A stretch of 64,000 bases of DNA, from positions 1-64,000 of the forward strand of contig JBIQHD010000006.1 of assembly GCA_044508835.1 (NCBI GenBank), given 5' to 3'. The translations under genes were made by a program, and so were the position numbers. Each line of letters starts with the position of its first letter. The first letter of the stretch is position 1. This DNA is from JAKFDI01 sp044508835 (GTDB taxonomy: Bacteria > Pseudomonadota > Gammaproteobacteria > Burkholderiales > Burkholderiaceae_C). Below, one piece after another: positions 45,365 to 54,310 of this stretch. The notes under the pieces were generated by a model. It was not told the origin of the DNA. It was given only the letters and a program-made list of their open reading frames with translations, and searched no databases.

Positions 45365-46387
45365 ATGCCCCGTGTCGACCTCAATGCCCTGACCCTCTGG
45401 ATCACCGCCGCGGCGGTGCAGCATCCGCGCGACCTGGCCGCCCACGTGGCGCAGCGCCTGGGCGTCACGCGGCCCACCGCCGTGCGCGCGCTCAGGCGGC
45501 TCGCGGCGCTGAACTGGCTCGCCGTCGACGGCACGCCGCGGCGCCCCGTCTGGCGGCCCGGCCTGCTGCGGCAGGTGGTGCAGCGCTATCCGCTCGCCGG
45601 CCTCGACGAGGACCTGCCCTGGGCGCGCGACTTCGCGCCCTTCTTCACCCTGCCCGCGCACGTGCGGCGCCTGGCCCAGCACGCCTTCACCGAGCTGCTC
45701 AACAACGCCGTGGACCACAGCGGCGGGCGCGGCGTCACGGTGTCGCTGCGGCAGACGCCCAGCCACGTGCAGCTGCTCGTCTCCGACGACGGCCGCGGCC
45801 TGTTCGACAAGCTGCACGAGGCCTTCGACCTGGCCGATCCGGCGCTGGCCATGCTCGAGCTGAGCAAGGGCAAGCTCACCTCGCAGCCCGAGCGCCATAC
45901 CGGCCGCGGCCTGTTCTTCACCTCGAAGCTCGCCGACGTGTTCGACCTGCACGCCAACGCGCAGGCTTTCCAGCAGCGCCACTGGCAGCCGCACGCCTGG
46001 ACGGCCGGCACGGCGCTGCCCCACCGCGGCACCTCGGTCTACGTCGCCATCGCGCTGGACACGACGCGCACGCTGGACGCGGTGCTCAACGCCTACAGCC
46101 TCGACGGCGCCACGCTCGGCTTCGAGCGCACCGTCGTGCCGCTGCGGCTGATCACCTCGGACGCGTCCGGGCTCGAATCGCGCGCGCAGGCGCGGCGCGT
46201 GGCGTCGCGGCTGCAGGCCTTCCGCCGCGCCGAGGTCGATTTCGCCGGCGTGCCGCACGTCGGCCACGGCTTCGCCGACGAGCTGTTCCGCGTGCAGGCC
46301 GGCGCGCTGCCGGCGCTCGACCTGGTGCCGCTGAACATGGTCCCGGCGGTGGCGGCGATGGTGGGCAGCGTGCGCGCGGCGGCCTGA
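45365..46387 (+). CDS. HTH - histidine-kinase-type ATPase - DUF4325 (STAS-like) protein
   Basis: This 340-residue protein joins three modules. Residues 1-65 form a winged helix (VAQRLGVTRPTAVRALRRLAAL). Residues about 95-225 form a GHKL ATPase: N-box AFTELLNNAVDHS (107-119), DDGRG (141-145) and HTGRG (178-182). Residues about 230-325 match DUF4325, a STAS-like domain (SRAQARRVASRLQAFRRAEVDFAGV and GHGFADELFRV). It has no transmembrane helix, receiver or phospho-acceptor His region, so it is not a sensor kinase. GGGAG precedes the ATG. It is divergent from fba. The role could be a partner-switching regulator in one chain. Confidence 0.85.
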   Translation: MPRVDLNALTLWITAAAVQHPRDLAAHVAQRLGVTRPTAVRALRRLAALNWLAVDGTPRRPVWRPGLLRQVVQRYPLAGLDEDLPWARDFAPFFTLPAHVRRLAQHAFTELLNNAVDHSGGRGVTVSLRQTPSHVQLLVSDDGRGLFDKLHEAFDLADPALAMLELSKGKLTSQPERHTGRGLFFTSKLADVFDLHANAQAFQQRHWQPHAWTAGTALPHRGTSVYVAIALDTTRTLDAVLNAYSLDGATLGFERTVVPLRLITSDASGLESRAQARRVASRLQAFRRAEVDFAGVPHVGHGFADELFRVQAGALPALDLVPLNMVPAVAAMVGSVRAAA

Positions 46388-46396
46388 CGCGGCGGA

Positions 46397-47608
46397 TCAG
46401 TCGACGCGCTCGGCGCGGTAGCCCTTCGCGCGCATCCCGGCGAGGATGTCCTCGACGTGCGCCGCGCCGCGCGTCTGCACCATCGCCTCGATCTGCACCC
46501 GCTCGACCGACAGGGACGAGAACGCGCGCTGGTGCTGCACCTGCTCGATGTTGGCGCCCAGCGCGCCGAGCAGCGCCGTCACTTCCGACAGCGCGCCCGG
46601 CACGTCGCGCACGTCGAAGCGCAGCCGCGCGAGCCGGCCCGACTTGACCATGCCGCGCTGGATGATTTCCGCCAGCGTCAGCGGCTCGATGTTGCCGCCG
46701 CACAGCACGAGGCCGACCTTGCGGCCGGCGAAGCGCCGCGGGTGGCGCAGCAGCGCCGCCAGGCCCACGGCGCCGGCGCCCTCGACCACCGTCTTCTCGA
46801 TCTCCAGCAGCATCAGGATGGCCTGCTCGATCTCGTCCTCGGCGACGAGCAGCACGTCGGCCACGTGCCGCTCGATCAGCGGCAGGGTGAGCGCCCCGGG
46901 CGCCTTCACGCCGATGCCGTCGGCGATCGTCGGCTGGCCGCCCTCGCGCTGCTCGGCATGGGTCGCGTTCCACACGCCGGCGAAGCGCTCGGACTGCACG
47001 CCGACGATCTCGATCCGCGGGTTCAGCGCCTTGGCGGCCACCGAGATGCCGCCGATCAGGCCGCCGCCGCCGATGGCGATCACCAGCGTGTCGAGCTGCG
47101 GCTGCTGCGCCAGCATCTCCAGGCCGACCGTGCCCTGGCCGGCGATGACGGCCGCATCGTCGTAGGGGTGCACCACCTTCAGGCCGCGCTCGCGCGCGAT
47201 CTCCAGGCCGCGCGCACGCGCATCGTCGAAAGTGTCGCCCTCGAGCACCACCGTCGCGCCGAAGCGGCGGGTGTTCTCCACCTTCACCGAGGCGGCGAAG
47301 CGCGGCATGACGATGGTGGCCGGGATGCCCAGGCGCTGCGCGTGGTAGGCCACGCCCTGCGCATGGTTGCCGGCCGACACCGCGAGCACCCCGCTCGCGC
47401 GTTCGCCGTCGCCCAGCTGCAGCAGCGTGTTGAGCGCGCCGCGCTCCTTGAACGACGCGGTGAACTGCAGGTTCTCGAACTTGAGGAACACCTCGCAGCC
47501 GGTGATCTGCGACAGCGTGCGCGAGGGCACGAAGGGCGTCTCCATCACCTGGCCGCGGATGCGATCCGCCGCCGCGCGGACGTCTTCGAGGCTGGGCGCA
47601 GCGCTCAT
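46397..47608 (-). CDS. ilvA: Threonine ammonia-lyase
   Basis: This 403-residue PLP enzyme deaminates threonine to 2-oxobutanoate, first step to isoleucine. FENLQFTASFKERGALN holds the Schiff-base Lys, SAGNHAQGVAYHA and IGGGGLIGG the phosphate loop. A C-terminal ACT-like domain (about 325-403, RLRFDVRDVPGALSEVTALLGALGANIE) suggests regulation by an amino acid. It is the short form with a single ACT domain. The stop of pyk lies five bases before this gene's start, so the two are probably co-transcribed. Confidence 0.93.
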   Translation of the reverse strand: MSAAPSLEDVRAAADRIRGQVMETPFVPSRTLSQITGCEVFLKFENLQFTASFKERGALNTLLQLGDGERASGVLAVSAGNHAQGVAYHAQRLGIPATIVMPRFAASVKVENTRRFGATVVLEGDTFDDARARGLEIARERGLKVVHPYDDAAVIAGQGTVGLEMLAQQPQLDTLVIAIGGGGLIGGISVAAKALNPRIEIVGVQSERFAGVWNATHAEQREGGQPTIADGIGVKAPGALTLPLIERHVADVLLVAEDEIEQAILMLLEIEKTVVEGAGAVGLAALLRHPRRFAGRKVGLVLCGGNIEPLTLAEIIQRGMVKSGRLARLRFDVRDVPGALSEVTALLGALGANIEQVQHQRAFSSLSVERVQIEAMVQTRGAAHVEDILAGMRAKGYRAERVD

Positions 47609-47613
47609 GGCGA

Positions 47614-49044
47614 TCAGCCCACGCGGCAGACCTTCAGCATGTTGGTGCCGCCCGGGTAGCCCATCGGCTCGCCGCAGGTGATGGCGTAGGTGTCGCCCGG
47701 GCGCAGCACGCCGCGCTCGACCAGCAGCGCCTCGGCCTGGGCGAGCGCCGTGTCGCGGTCGGCGAAGGTGGGCATGAGCAGCGGGCGCACGTTGCGGTAC
47801 AGCGCCATCTTGCGCTGCGACAGCACCTGCGAGGTCAGCCCGTAGATCGGCACCTTGATGTTGTGCCGGCTCATCCACAGCGCCGTCGAGCCCGATTCGG
47901 TCAGCGCCACGATGGCCTTGCAGCCGAGGTGGTGCGCGGTGAACAGCGCGCCCATGGCGATCGACTGGTCGATGCGGCCGAAGCGCTTGTTGGCGAAGTC
48001 GGTCTCCAGCGACACGTCGTCGGCCGACTCGGCCTCGAGCGCGATGACGGCCATCTGCTCGATGGTCTCCACCGGGAAGCGGCCGGCGGCGGTCTCGGCG
48101 GACAGCATCACCGCGTCGGTGCCATCGAGCACGGCGTTGGCCACGTCGCTCACCTCGGCGCGCGTGGGCACCGGGTTGACGATCATCGACTCCATCATCT
48201 GCGTGGCGGTGATGACGACCTTGTCCATCTCGCGCGCCATGCGGATCATGCGCTTCTGCAGCGCGGGCACGGCGGCGTTGCCCACCTCCACCGCGAGGTC
48301 GCCGCGCGCGACCATGATGCCGTCGCTCGCCTTCAGGATGGCCTCGAGCTGCGGGATGGCCTCGCTGCGCTCGATCTTGGCGATCAGCCCCGGCTTGTGC
48401 CGCCACGGCTCGCCGGCCACGTTGGCGAGCTGGCGCGCCATCTCCATGTCGGTGGCGTTCTTCGGGAAGCTCACCGCCACGTACTCGCACTGGAAGCCCA
48501 TCGCGGTGCGGATGTCCTCCATGTCCTTGGCGGTGAGCGCGGGGGCCGTCAGGCCACCGCCGGCCTTGTTGATGCCCTTGTTGTTGGACAGCTCGCCGCC
48601 GATGACGACGGTGGTGTGCACCGCCTCGCCCTTCACGGCGTCGACGGTGAGCTTGAGCAGGCCGTCGTTGAGCAGCAGCGTGTCGCCGGGCTTCACGTCG
48701 CGCGGCAGCTCCTTGTAGTCGAGGCCGACGCGCTCGTTGGTGCCCAGCTCCACCGTGGAGGCGTCGAGCACGAACTTCTGGCCCGGCTCGAGCACGGTGC
48801 GCCCGTCGAGGAACTTGCCGACGCGGATCTTCGGGCCCTGCAGGTCGGCCATGATGGCGACCTCCTTGCCCACCTGCTGCGCGATCTCGCGCACCAGCTT
48901 CGCGCGCTCGATGTGGTCCTGGGCGCTGCCGTGCGAGAAGTTGAGCCGCACCACGTCGACGCCGGCACCGATCACGCGGGCCAGCACCTCGGGCGAACTG
49001 GAGGCGGGGCCGAGGGTGGCGACGATCTTGGTGGCACGGGTCAT
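47614..49044 (-). CDS. pyk: Pyruvate kinase
   Basis: Pyk (476 residues) converts phosphoenolpyruvate and ADP to pyruvate and ATP. TKIVATLGPASSSPEVLARVIGAGVDVVRLNFSHG, DLQGPKIRVG, AKIERSEAIPQ and the signature MVARGDLAVEVG are present, with VVITATQMMESMIVNPVPTRAEVSDVANAVLDGTDAVMLS. The start MTRATKIV at 49044 is chosen over an ATG 48 bases upstream. It is between the orphan binding protein and ilvA in the leftward glycolytic cluster. Confidence 0.97.
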   Translation of the reverse strand: MTRATKIVATLGPASSSPEVLARVIGAGVDVVRLNFSHGSAQDHIERAKLVREIAQQVGKEVAIMADLQGPKIRVGKFLDGRTVLEPGQKFVLDASTVELGTNERVGLDYKELPRDVKPGDTLLLNDGLLKLTVDAVKGEAVHTTVVIGGELSNNKGINKAGGGLTAPALTAKDMEDIRTAMGFQCEYVAVSFPKNATDMEMARQLANVAGEPWRHKPGLIAKIERSEAIPQLEAILKASDGIMVARGDLAVEVGNAAVPALQKRMIRMAREMDKVVITATQMMESMIVNPVPTRAEVSDVANAVLDGTDAVMLSAETAAGRFPVETIEQMAVIALEAESADDVSLETDFANKRFGRIDQSIAMGALFTAHHLGCKAIVALTESGSTALWMSRHNIKVPIYGLTSQVLSQRKMALYRNVRPLLMPTFADRDTALAQAEALLVERGVLRPGDTYAITCGEPMGYPGGTNMLKVCRVG

Positions 49045-49104
49045 GGACTCTCCTGTGATTCGTGCGCGATTATCGGCGCCGCCTCCCGCCATGGCCCGCC
49101 CCGC

Positions 49105-50247
49105 TCAATACATCAGCCGCCCGCCCGTCGTCATCACGCCGATGTCCACGAAGCTGCTGCCGACGTTGTTCTTCTCGAAGCGCACGCGGTAGCCGCCGAG
49201 GTCGACCTCGCCCATGCCGCGCAGCGTCCTGGCCAGCGCCTCGGGCGTCGCCTGCGGCGCGCGGCGCAGCGCCTCGGTCAGCACGCGCGCGGTGATGTAG
49301 CCCTCGAGGTGGAACGAGGTGTAGCTCGTCACCTCGGGGAAGGCCGCCTTCATCGCCGCCTGGAACTCGCGCTGCAGCGGCGTGTTGACGCCCGCGGGGT
49401 TCGGGAAGGTCTGGGCGATGCCGACGCCGCGCGCCGCATCGGCGCCCGCCACCTTGGCCAGCAGCCCCGGCGGCACGTAGGAGAAGGCGAACATCGACGG
49501 TGACGCGCCGGCCTTGCGCAGCTCGGCGATGGCGTCGACGGTGAAGCGCGGCGAGCCGAGCACCAGCACGTTCTGCGTGTCGGTGGCGGCGATCTGCCGC
49601 GCCGCCGCCGCGATGGCCCCGGCCTCGCGCGGCGCGGCCACGCTGCGCAGCGCGGCGCCGCCGGCCTTCTCGACCTCGGCCTTCGCCACCGCCACCGCCG
49701 ACTCGCCCATCTCGATCGTCTCGTACAGCGCCGTCATGCGGGTGATGCCCAGCGTGCGGGCGTGCTGCACCATCTTCTCGACCTGCTGGCGGTCGCCGGC
49801 GCGGATGTGGAAGAAGCGCGGATGGCCCGGCGCGCGCAGCGACTCGGCGCCGGGGATGGCGTTGAGCACCACCACGTCGTGGCGGTCGAGCAGCTTGTCG
49901 TCGAGCATGCGCTTGACCGCCGCCGAGCCGATGGGCGAGAGCAGCGCCACCGGCTTGCGCTTCATCGCCTCCTCGAAGCGCTGCACGAAGGTGTCGGCGG
50001 CGTAGGCGTCGTCCAGCTCGAACAGCGAGATCCTGCGGCCGTTGATGCCGCCGCGGGCATTGACCTGGGCGAAATGCGCCTTCAGGCCGGCATTGACCTG
50101 CGGCGCGTCGGGCACCGGGATCACCGTCCACGGGCCGATCTGGCCCACCACGATGTCCTGTGCCGCGGCGGCGAAGGCGCCGCCCAGCGCCGCCGCGGCG
50201 AGGGCCAGCCGGCCCAGCAGCAGGCGCCACGATCCGATCGCTTGCAT
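49105..50247 (-). CDS. ABC transporter substrate-binding protein, amino-acid type (Peripla_BP_6)
   Basis: This 380-residue periplasmic binding protein has a signal peptide (LALAAAALGGAFAAAAQ) and the two-lobed layout of the LivJ/urea-type family, beginning DIVVGQIGPWTVIPVPDAPQVNAGLKAHFAQVNARGGINGRRI. No permease or ATPase gene is nearby, so it is an orphan whose ligand is unknown; sensory use is possible. It separates pgk from pyk in an otherwise conserved glycolytic order. It follows pgk by about 150 bases with no recognised terminator. Confidence 0.9.
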   Translation of the reverse strand: MQAIGSWRLLLGRLALAAAALGGAFAAAAQDIVVGQIGPWTVIPVPDAPQVNAGLKAHFAQVNARGGINGRRISLFELDDAYAADTFVQRFEEAMKRKPVALLSPIGSAAVKRMLDDKLLDRHDVVVLNAIPGAESLRAPGHPRFFHIRAGDRQQVEKMVQHARTLGITRMTALYETIEMGESAVAVAKAEVEKAGGAALRSVAAPREAGAIAAAARQIAATDTQNVLVLGSPRFTVDAIAELRKAGASPSMFAFSYVPPGLLAKVAGADAARGVGIAQTFPNPAGVNTPLQREFQAAMKAAFPEVTSYTSFHLEGYITARVLTEALRRAPQATPEALARTLRGMGEVDLGGYRVRFEKNNVGSSFVDIGVMTTGGRLMY

Positions 50248-50400
50248 ACGATGCTTCCCTCTCGCGTGACTGGAGTGCGCCGGATTGTGGGCACTGGCAC
50301 GACGGGAAGCAGCGCGCCATGAGGTAGATCAGCAACGAAGCGCGCGGCGGCCGCCGGGTTCGTGAAATCGGACCGCCGGCGTGCGGCGCGAACGCCGCGC

Positions 50401-51594
50401 TCAGCCGGCGGCGCGCTTCTGCAGGATCTCGAAGGCCGGCAGCGTCTTGCCCTCCAGCACCTCGAGGAAGGCGCCGCCGCCGGTGGAGATGTAGCTCACG
50501 TCCTTCTCGATGCCGTACTTGGCGATGGCCGCCAGCGTGTCGCCGCCGCCCGCGATGCTGAAGGCGTCCGAGGCGGCGATGGCGCGCGCGATGGTCTCGG
50601 TGCCGTGGGCGAAGGCGTCGAACTCGAACACGCCGACCGGGCCGTTCCAGACGATGGTGCCGGCGGACTCGAGCTGCTCGGCGAGCTGCTGCGCCGTCCG
50701 CGGGCCGATGTCGAGGATGAGATCGTCGGCGGCCACGTCCCGCGCGTCCTTCGTGCTCGCCGACGCGTCGGCGGCGAAGGCCTTGGCCGTCACCACGTCC
50801 ACCGGGATCGGCACGGCCGCGCCGCGCGCGCGCATCGCCTCGATCACGGCGCGGGCCTCGTCCACCAGGTCCGCCTCGGCGAGCGACTTGCCGATGGGCA
50901 GGCCGGCGGCCAGCATGAACGTGTTGGCGATGCCGCCGCCGACGACGAGCTGGTCGACCTTGTCGGCCAGCGATTTCAGGATGGTCAGCTTGGTGCTCAC
51001 CTTGGAGCCGGCCACGATGGCCACCAGCGGGCGCTTCGGGTTCGCCAGCGCCTTCGTGATGGCGTCGATCTCGGCCGCGAGCAGCGGGCCGGCGCAGGCC
51101 ACCTTGGCGAACTGCGCGATGCCGTAGGTCGAGGCTTCGGCCCGGTGCGCGGTGCCGAAGGCGTCGTGCACGAAGATGTCGCACAGCGCGGCCATCTTGC
51201 GCGCCAGCGCCTCGTCGTTCTTCTTCTCGCCCTTGTTGAGGCGGCAGTTCTCGAGCAGCACCACCTGCCCCGGCTCGACGCTCACGCCGTCGACCCAGTT
51301 CGCCACCAGAGGCACCTCGCGGCCGAGCAGTTCGCCCAGGCGCTCGGCCACCGGCGCGAGCGAATCCTCGGGCTTGAACGCGCCCTCGGTCGGGCGGCCG
51401 AGGTGCGAGGTGACCATCACCGCGGCGCCGGCGGCCAGCGCCATCTCGATGCAGGGCACGGAGGCGCGCACGCGGGTGTCCTCGGTGATGCGGCCGGCGT
51501 CGTCGAGCGGCACGTTGAGGTCGGCGCGGATGAACACGCGCTGGCCGCGGGCCTTGCCGGCGGCGGCGAGATCCTGGAATCGAAGGACGTTCAT
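50401..51594 (-). CDS. pgk: Phosphoglycerate kinase
   Basis: Pgk (397 residues) makes ATP from 1,3-bisphosphoglycerate. GQRVFIRADLNVPLD near the N-terminus, TSHLGRP, AHRAEASTYGIAQF, PLVAIVAGSKVSTKL and the nucleotide-binding SIAGGGDTLAAIAKYG are intact. It is the first gene of the leftward glycolytic stretch pgk-(binding protein)-pyk-ilvA, with fba further on. The azlD gene ends 57 bases upstream, on the same strand. Confidence 0.97.
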   Translation of the reverse strand: MNVLRFQDLAAAGKARGQRVFIRADLNVPLDDAGRITEDTRVRASVPCIEMALAAGAAVMVTSHLGRPTEGAFKPEDSLAPVAERLGELLGREVPLVANWVDGVSVEPGQVVLLENCRLNKGEKKNDEALARKMAALCDIFVHDAFGTAHRAEASTYGIAQFAKVACAGPLLAAEIDAITKALANPKRPLVAIVAGSKVSTKLTILKSLADKVDQLVVGGGIANTFMLAAGLPIGKSLAEADLVDEARAVIEAMRARGAAVPIPVDVVTAKAFAADASASTKDARDVAADDLILDIGPRTAQQLAEQLESAGTIVWNGPVGVFEFDAFAHGTETIARAIAASDAFSIAGGGDTLAAIAKYGIEKDVSYISTGGGAFLEVLEGKTLPAFEILQKRAAG

Positions 51595-51650
51595 GGCGGG
51601 AATCGACGGACGGAAAGACGAGCCGGCCATTCTAGGCAGCGTCCTTCGCG

Positions 51651-51980
51651 CTACCAGCCGAGGCCGAGGTGCAGCGCCAGCAGCACCGCCATGCCCGAGA
51701 CGATGGTGCCGAGGATGCCGCGGCGCCAGAAGAACCAGGCGCTCGCCACGGCCACGGCGGCGAGCTGCGGATCGCGCCAGGTGTGGATCAGCCGGCCGTC
51801 GGTGAACAGCACCTCGGGCACCACCACGGCCGCCAGCGCCGCCAGCGGCGCGTAGCGCAGGCCGCGCCGCACCCAGTCGGGCATGGAGAGCTCGCGCTCG
51901 GGAAACAGGAAGAAGGCGCGCGTGATCACCGTCACCGCGGCGAGCCCGGCGATCGCGAGGAACGCCTCCCAGCCGTTCAT
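51651..51980 (-). CDS. azlD: AzlD family branched-chain amino acid exporter small subunit
   Basis: This 109-residue membrane protein has about three to four hydrophobic helices with the AzlD pattern VTVITRAFFLFPERELSMPDWVRRGLRYAPLAALAAVVVPEV. AzlD works with AzlC to export branched-chain amino acids or analogues. The start ATG overlaps the azlC stop as ATGA, even though that azlC end is made by an inserted repeat. It is followed by pgk. Confidence 0.93.
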   Translation of the reverse strand: MNGWEAFLAIAGLAAVTVITRAFFLFPERELSMPDWVRRGLRYAPLAALAAVVVPEVLFTDGRLIHTWRDPQLAAVAVASAWFFWRRGILGTIVSGMAVLLALHLGLGW

Positions 51981-52846
51981 ATGCGCCCCTCGTCCGATGG
52001 GTACATCGGCCGGTCTTGCAGACCGCGCTGGGCCTGATGGCCCAGCCCTTCGCCAGGCGTGAACAGTCCACTGGACTGTTCACGTCCGGGCTCAGCCCCC
52101 GCGGGGACGCGGGCCGGCTTGGGAGCGGCCCGGCGCTCGGCCCGCCGACCGCCGGAGCCGTCCATCAGCAGGCCCAGGCACACGGCCGCGCAGATCGCCA
52201 CCACGATGTTCAGCTTGAGCGGCAGCGCGTAGGCGGCCACCGCCGCCGCGCCGGCCACCACGGCGGCCACGGTCGTCGCCCTGTCGGACAGCATGGAGTA
52301 GGTCAGCCCGAGCAGGGCCAGCACGCCCGCGAAGCCCAGGCCCCAGTGCGTGGGCACCGCGTCGGCCAGCACGATGCCCGCGACCGACGGCACCTGCCAG
52401 GCGAACCAGTTCAGCGCATTGGTGCCGGCGAAGTACGGCATCTGCCCCTCGCCGCTGCCCGGCTCGGGAAAGCGCTTCATGAAGAGCACGTAGCTCAGGT
52501 CGACGCCGAAGTAGCCGAGGATCACCCGCTGCCAGCGCGGCCGGTGGATGAAATACGGCCGCCACTGCGCGCTGAAGATGATGAAGCGCAGGTTGACGCA
52601 GAACGCGGTGGCCCAGATGACCCACAGCGGCGCGCCGGCCGTCATCAGCGGCAGCACGGCGAGCTGCGCGCTGCCGGCGAAGACGGTGAAGGTCATGAAC
52701 AGCGCCATCGGCACCGACAGCCCGCTCTTGACCATCGCCACGCCGGTGACGAGCCCCCAGGCGGCCAGGCCGAGCGAGATGCCCGACATGTCGCGCACGC
52801 CGGCCTTGAATTCAGGATGACGCGCGAGCGCGCGAAGGGACTGCAT
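51977..52846 (-). CDS. azlC: AzlC family branched-chain amino acid exporter, with repeat-encoded C-terminus
   Basis: This 289-residue protein has the AzlC membrane core (about 1-235, roughly six helices: MSGISLGLAAWGLVTGVAM, TFTVFAGSAQLAVLPLM). After GLLMDGSGGRRAERRAAPKP the C-terminus (about 250-289) is not helical: it is the translation of the mosaic repeat copy B (51994-52110) and reads PAGAEPGREQSSGLFTPGEG followed by LGHQAQRGLQDRPMYP. The family normally ends near the membrane core. The altered end still creates an ATGA overlap with azlD. The start ATG is at 52846. Confidence 0.93.
   Translation of the reverse strand: MQSLRALARHPEFKAGVRDMSGISLGLAAWGLVTGVAMVKSGLSVPMALFMTFTVFAGSAQLAVLPLMTAGAPLWVIWATAFCVNLRFIIFSAQWRPYFIHRPRWQRVILGYFGVDLSYVLFMKRFPEPGSGEGQMPYFAGTNALNWFAWQVPSVAGIVLADAVPTHWGLGFAGVLALLGLTYSMLSDRATTVAAVVAGAAAVAAYALPLKLNIVVAICAAVCLGLLMDGSGGRRAERRAAPKPARVPAGAEPGREQSSGLFTPGEGLGHQAQRGLQDRPMYPSDEGRI
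51994..52110 (-). repeat. Mosaic intergenic multi-hairpin element, long copy B
   Basis: Read on the minus strand it matches the middle of copy A at 4850-4932: the GGGGGCTGAGCCCGGAC lead, 13-base arms CGTGAACAGTCCA (mirror arm 52058-52070), GCCTGGCGAAGGGC, 8-base arms GCTGGGCC/GGCCCAGC and the CGGTCT-GCA-AGACCG stem. A further CCGATG/CATCGG stem (51994-52009) closes it. Base differences from copy A are compensated across each stem. It lies inside the azlC reading frame. Confidence 0.85.
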
Positions 52847-52911
52847 GAGGGCTGCGATTGTGTCGCGCCCCCGCCGCGCGCGCCGGCGCAGGGGATTCGC
52901 CGCGGCGCGGC

Positions 52912-53316
52912 TCAGGAACCCTGCACGCGGGGCGCGCGGCGGTTCGGCGCGGCGCCGGAGGCCGGCGCGGCGGGCGCCGCGGCCGCGTCGGCCCCGGCGG
53001 CGTCGAGCGTGCCCGCGGTGGCCGCCACCCGTGCGCCCTGGGGCGACAGCTGCGGCGTCACGGCCTCGATGCCGTTCTCGCGCATGTAGTCGTTCATCTC
53101 GCGCCAGCCGGCGAACACGGCGGCCTTGTCGGCGCGGCCGTTGAGCGTGTAGCAGTCCTCGAGGGCGCGCCCGGCATGGCGGCAGGCGGCACCGATGGCG
53201 CGGCCGTCGGCCTCGCGGGCGGCCACGAGGCGCTCGAGCTCCTGGGTGCCGAACAGGTCGCAGCCGCCGAGCAGGGCGGCGGCGGCAAGGGCGGCGGCGA
53301 GGGCGAGCGGCTTCAT
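52912..53316 (-). CDS. Small hypothetical lipoprotein
   Basis: This 134-residue protein has a signal peptide with lipobox LLGGC-DLFG. The mature part (about 20-80) is helical and has paired cysteines (AACRHAGRALEDCYTL) that could form a disulfide. The last 40 residues are Ala-rich and of low complexity. I do not recognise a family. It lies between azlC and htpX on the same strand, with small gaps on each side. Confidence 0.7.
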   Translation of the reverse strand: MKPLALAAALAAAALLGGCDLFGTQELERLVAAREADGRAIGAACRHAGRALEDCYTLNGRADKAAVFAGWREMNDYMRENGIEAVTPQLSPQGARVAATAGTLDAAGADAAAAPAAPASGAAPNRRAPRVQGS

Positions 53317-53378
53317 GGCGTGCGTGGTCGGGTCCTGCCGGCTTATCGGCCGCCGGCGGCGGGACTTGAGCGCGCCGC

Positions 53379-54224
53379 TCAGCTCGGACGCATCGCCATC
53401 AGCCGCGCCACGCGCTCCTCCATGCTGGGGTGCGTGGAGAAGAGCCCGCGCAGGCCGCCGCCGGACAGCGGGTTGACGATCATCATCTGCGCCGTCTCGG
53501 GGTGGCGCTCGGCGGCTTGCATCGGGATGCCGCGCGAGTAGTTGTGGATCTTCTGCAGCGCCGAGGCGAGGGCCTGCGGGTCGCCCGAGATCTCGGCGCC
53601 GCCACGGTCGGCCTCGAACTCGCGCGCCCGGCTGATCGCCATCTGGATCAGGCTCGCCGCCAGCGGCGCGAGCAGCATCACCGCCAGGCTGACGATGGGG
53701 TTGGTCGGCCGGCCCTCGCTGTCGCGCCCGCCGAAGAACATGGCGAAGTTGGCCAGCATCGAGATCGCGCCGGCCATGGTGGCGCTGATGGTGCTGATCA
53801 GGATGTCGCGGTGCCGCACGTGCGCCAGCTCGTGCGCCATCACGCCGCGCAGCTCGCGCTCGCTGAGCACGCGCAGGATGCCGGTGGTGGCGGCCACCGC
53901 CGCATGCTGCGGGTTGCGCCCGGTGGCGAAGGCGTTGGGCGCGTCCTCCTCGATGAGGTAGACCTTGGGCATCGGCAGGTTGGCGCGCTGCGCGAGCTCC
54001 TGCACCATGCGGTAGAACTGCGGCGCCGAGGAGGCGTCGACCTCCTGCGCGCGGTACATCTTCAGCACCAGCTTGTCGGAGAACCAGTAGCTGAAGAAAT
54101 TCATCGCGATGGCCACCGCCAGCGCCAGCATCATCCCCGTCTGGCCGCCGAGCAGGCGCCCGATCGCCATGAACAGCGCGGTGATCGCCGCCATCAGCAC
54201 GGCAGTCTTCAGCAGATTGAACAT
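53379..54224 (-). CDS. htpX: Protease HtpX homologue
   Basis: HtpX (281 residues) is an inner-membrane zinc metalloprotease in quality control of membrane proteins. Two N-terminal helices (about 5-50) are followed by the M48 domain with HELAH (HExxH) in GVMAHELAHVRHRDIL, two more helices and EFEADRGGAEISGDP with the third zinc ligand. The C-terminus LFSTHPSMEERVARL is typical. It lies about 85 bases downstream of fmt. Confidence 0.96.
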   Translation of the reverse strand: MFNLLKTAVLMAAITALFMAIGRLLGGQTGMMLALAVAIAMNFFSYWFSDKLVLKMYRAQEVDASSAPQFYRMVQELAQRANLPMPKVYLIEEDAPNAFATGRNPQHAAVAATTGILRVLSERELRGVMAHELAHVRHRDILISTISATMAGAISMLANFAMFFGGRDSEGRPTNPIVSLAVMLLAPLAASLIQMAISRAREFEADRGGAEISGDPQALASALQKIHNYSRGIPMQAAERHPETAQMMIVNPLSGGGLRGLFSTHPSMEERVARLMAMRPS

Positions 54225-54310
54225 CTCGGTGGCCTTTCGGTCAGGGATTCGTCGAAGCGCGCGCGGCGGACGCCGCGCACCAGCCTCAGATGCGGGTGGG
54301 GCGATTCAGT

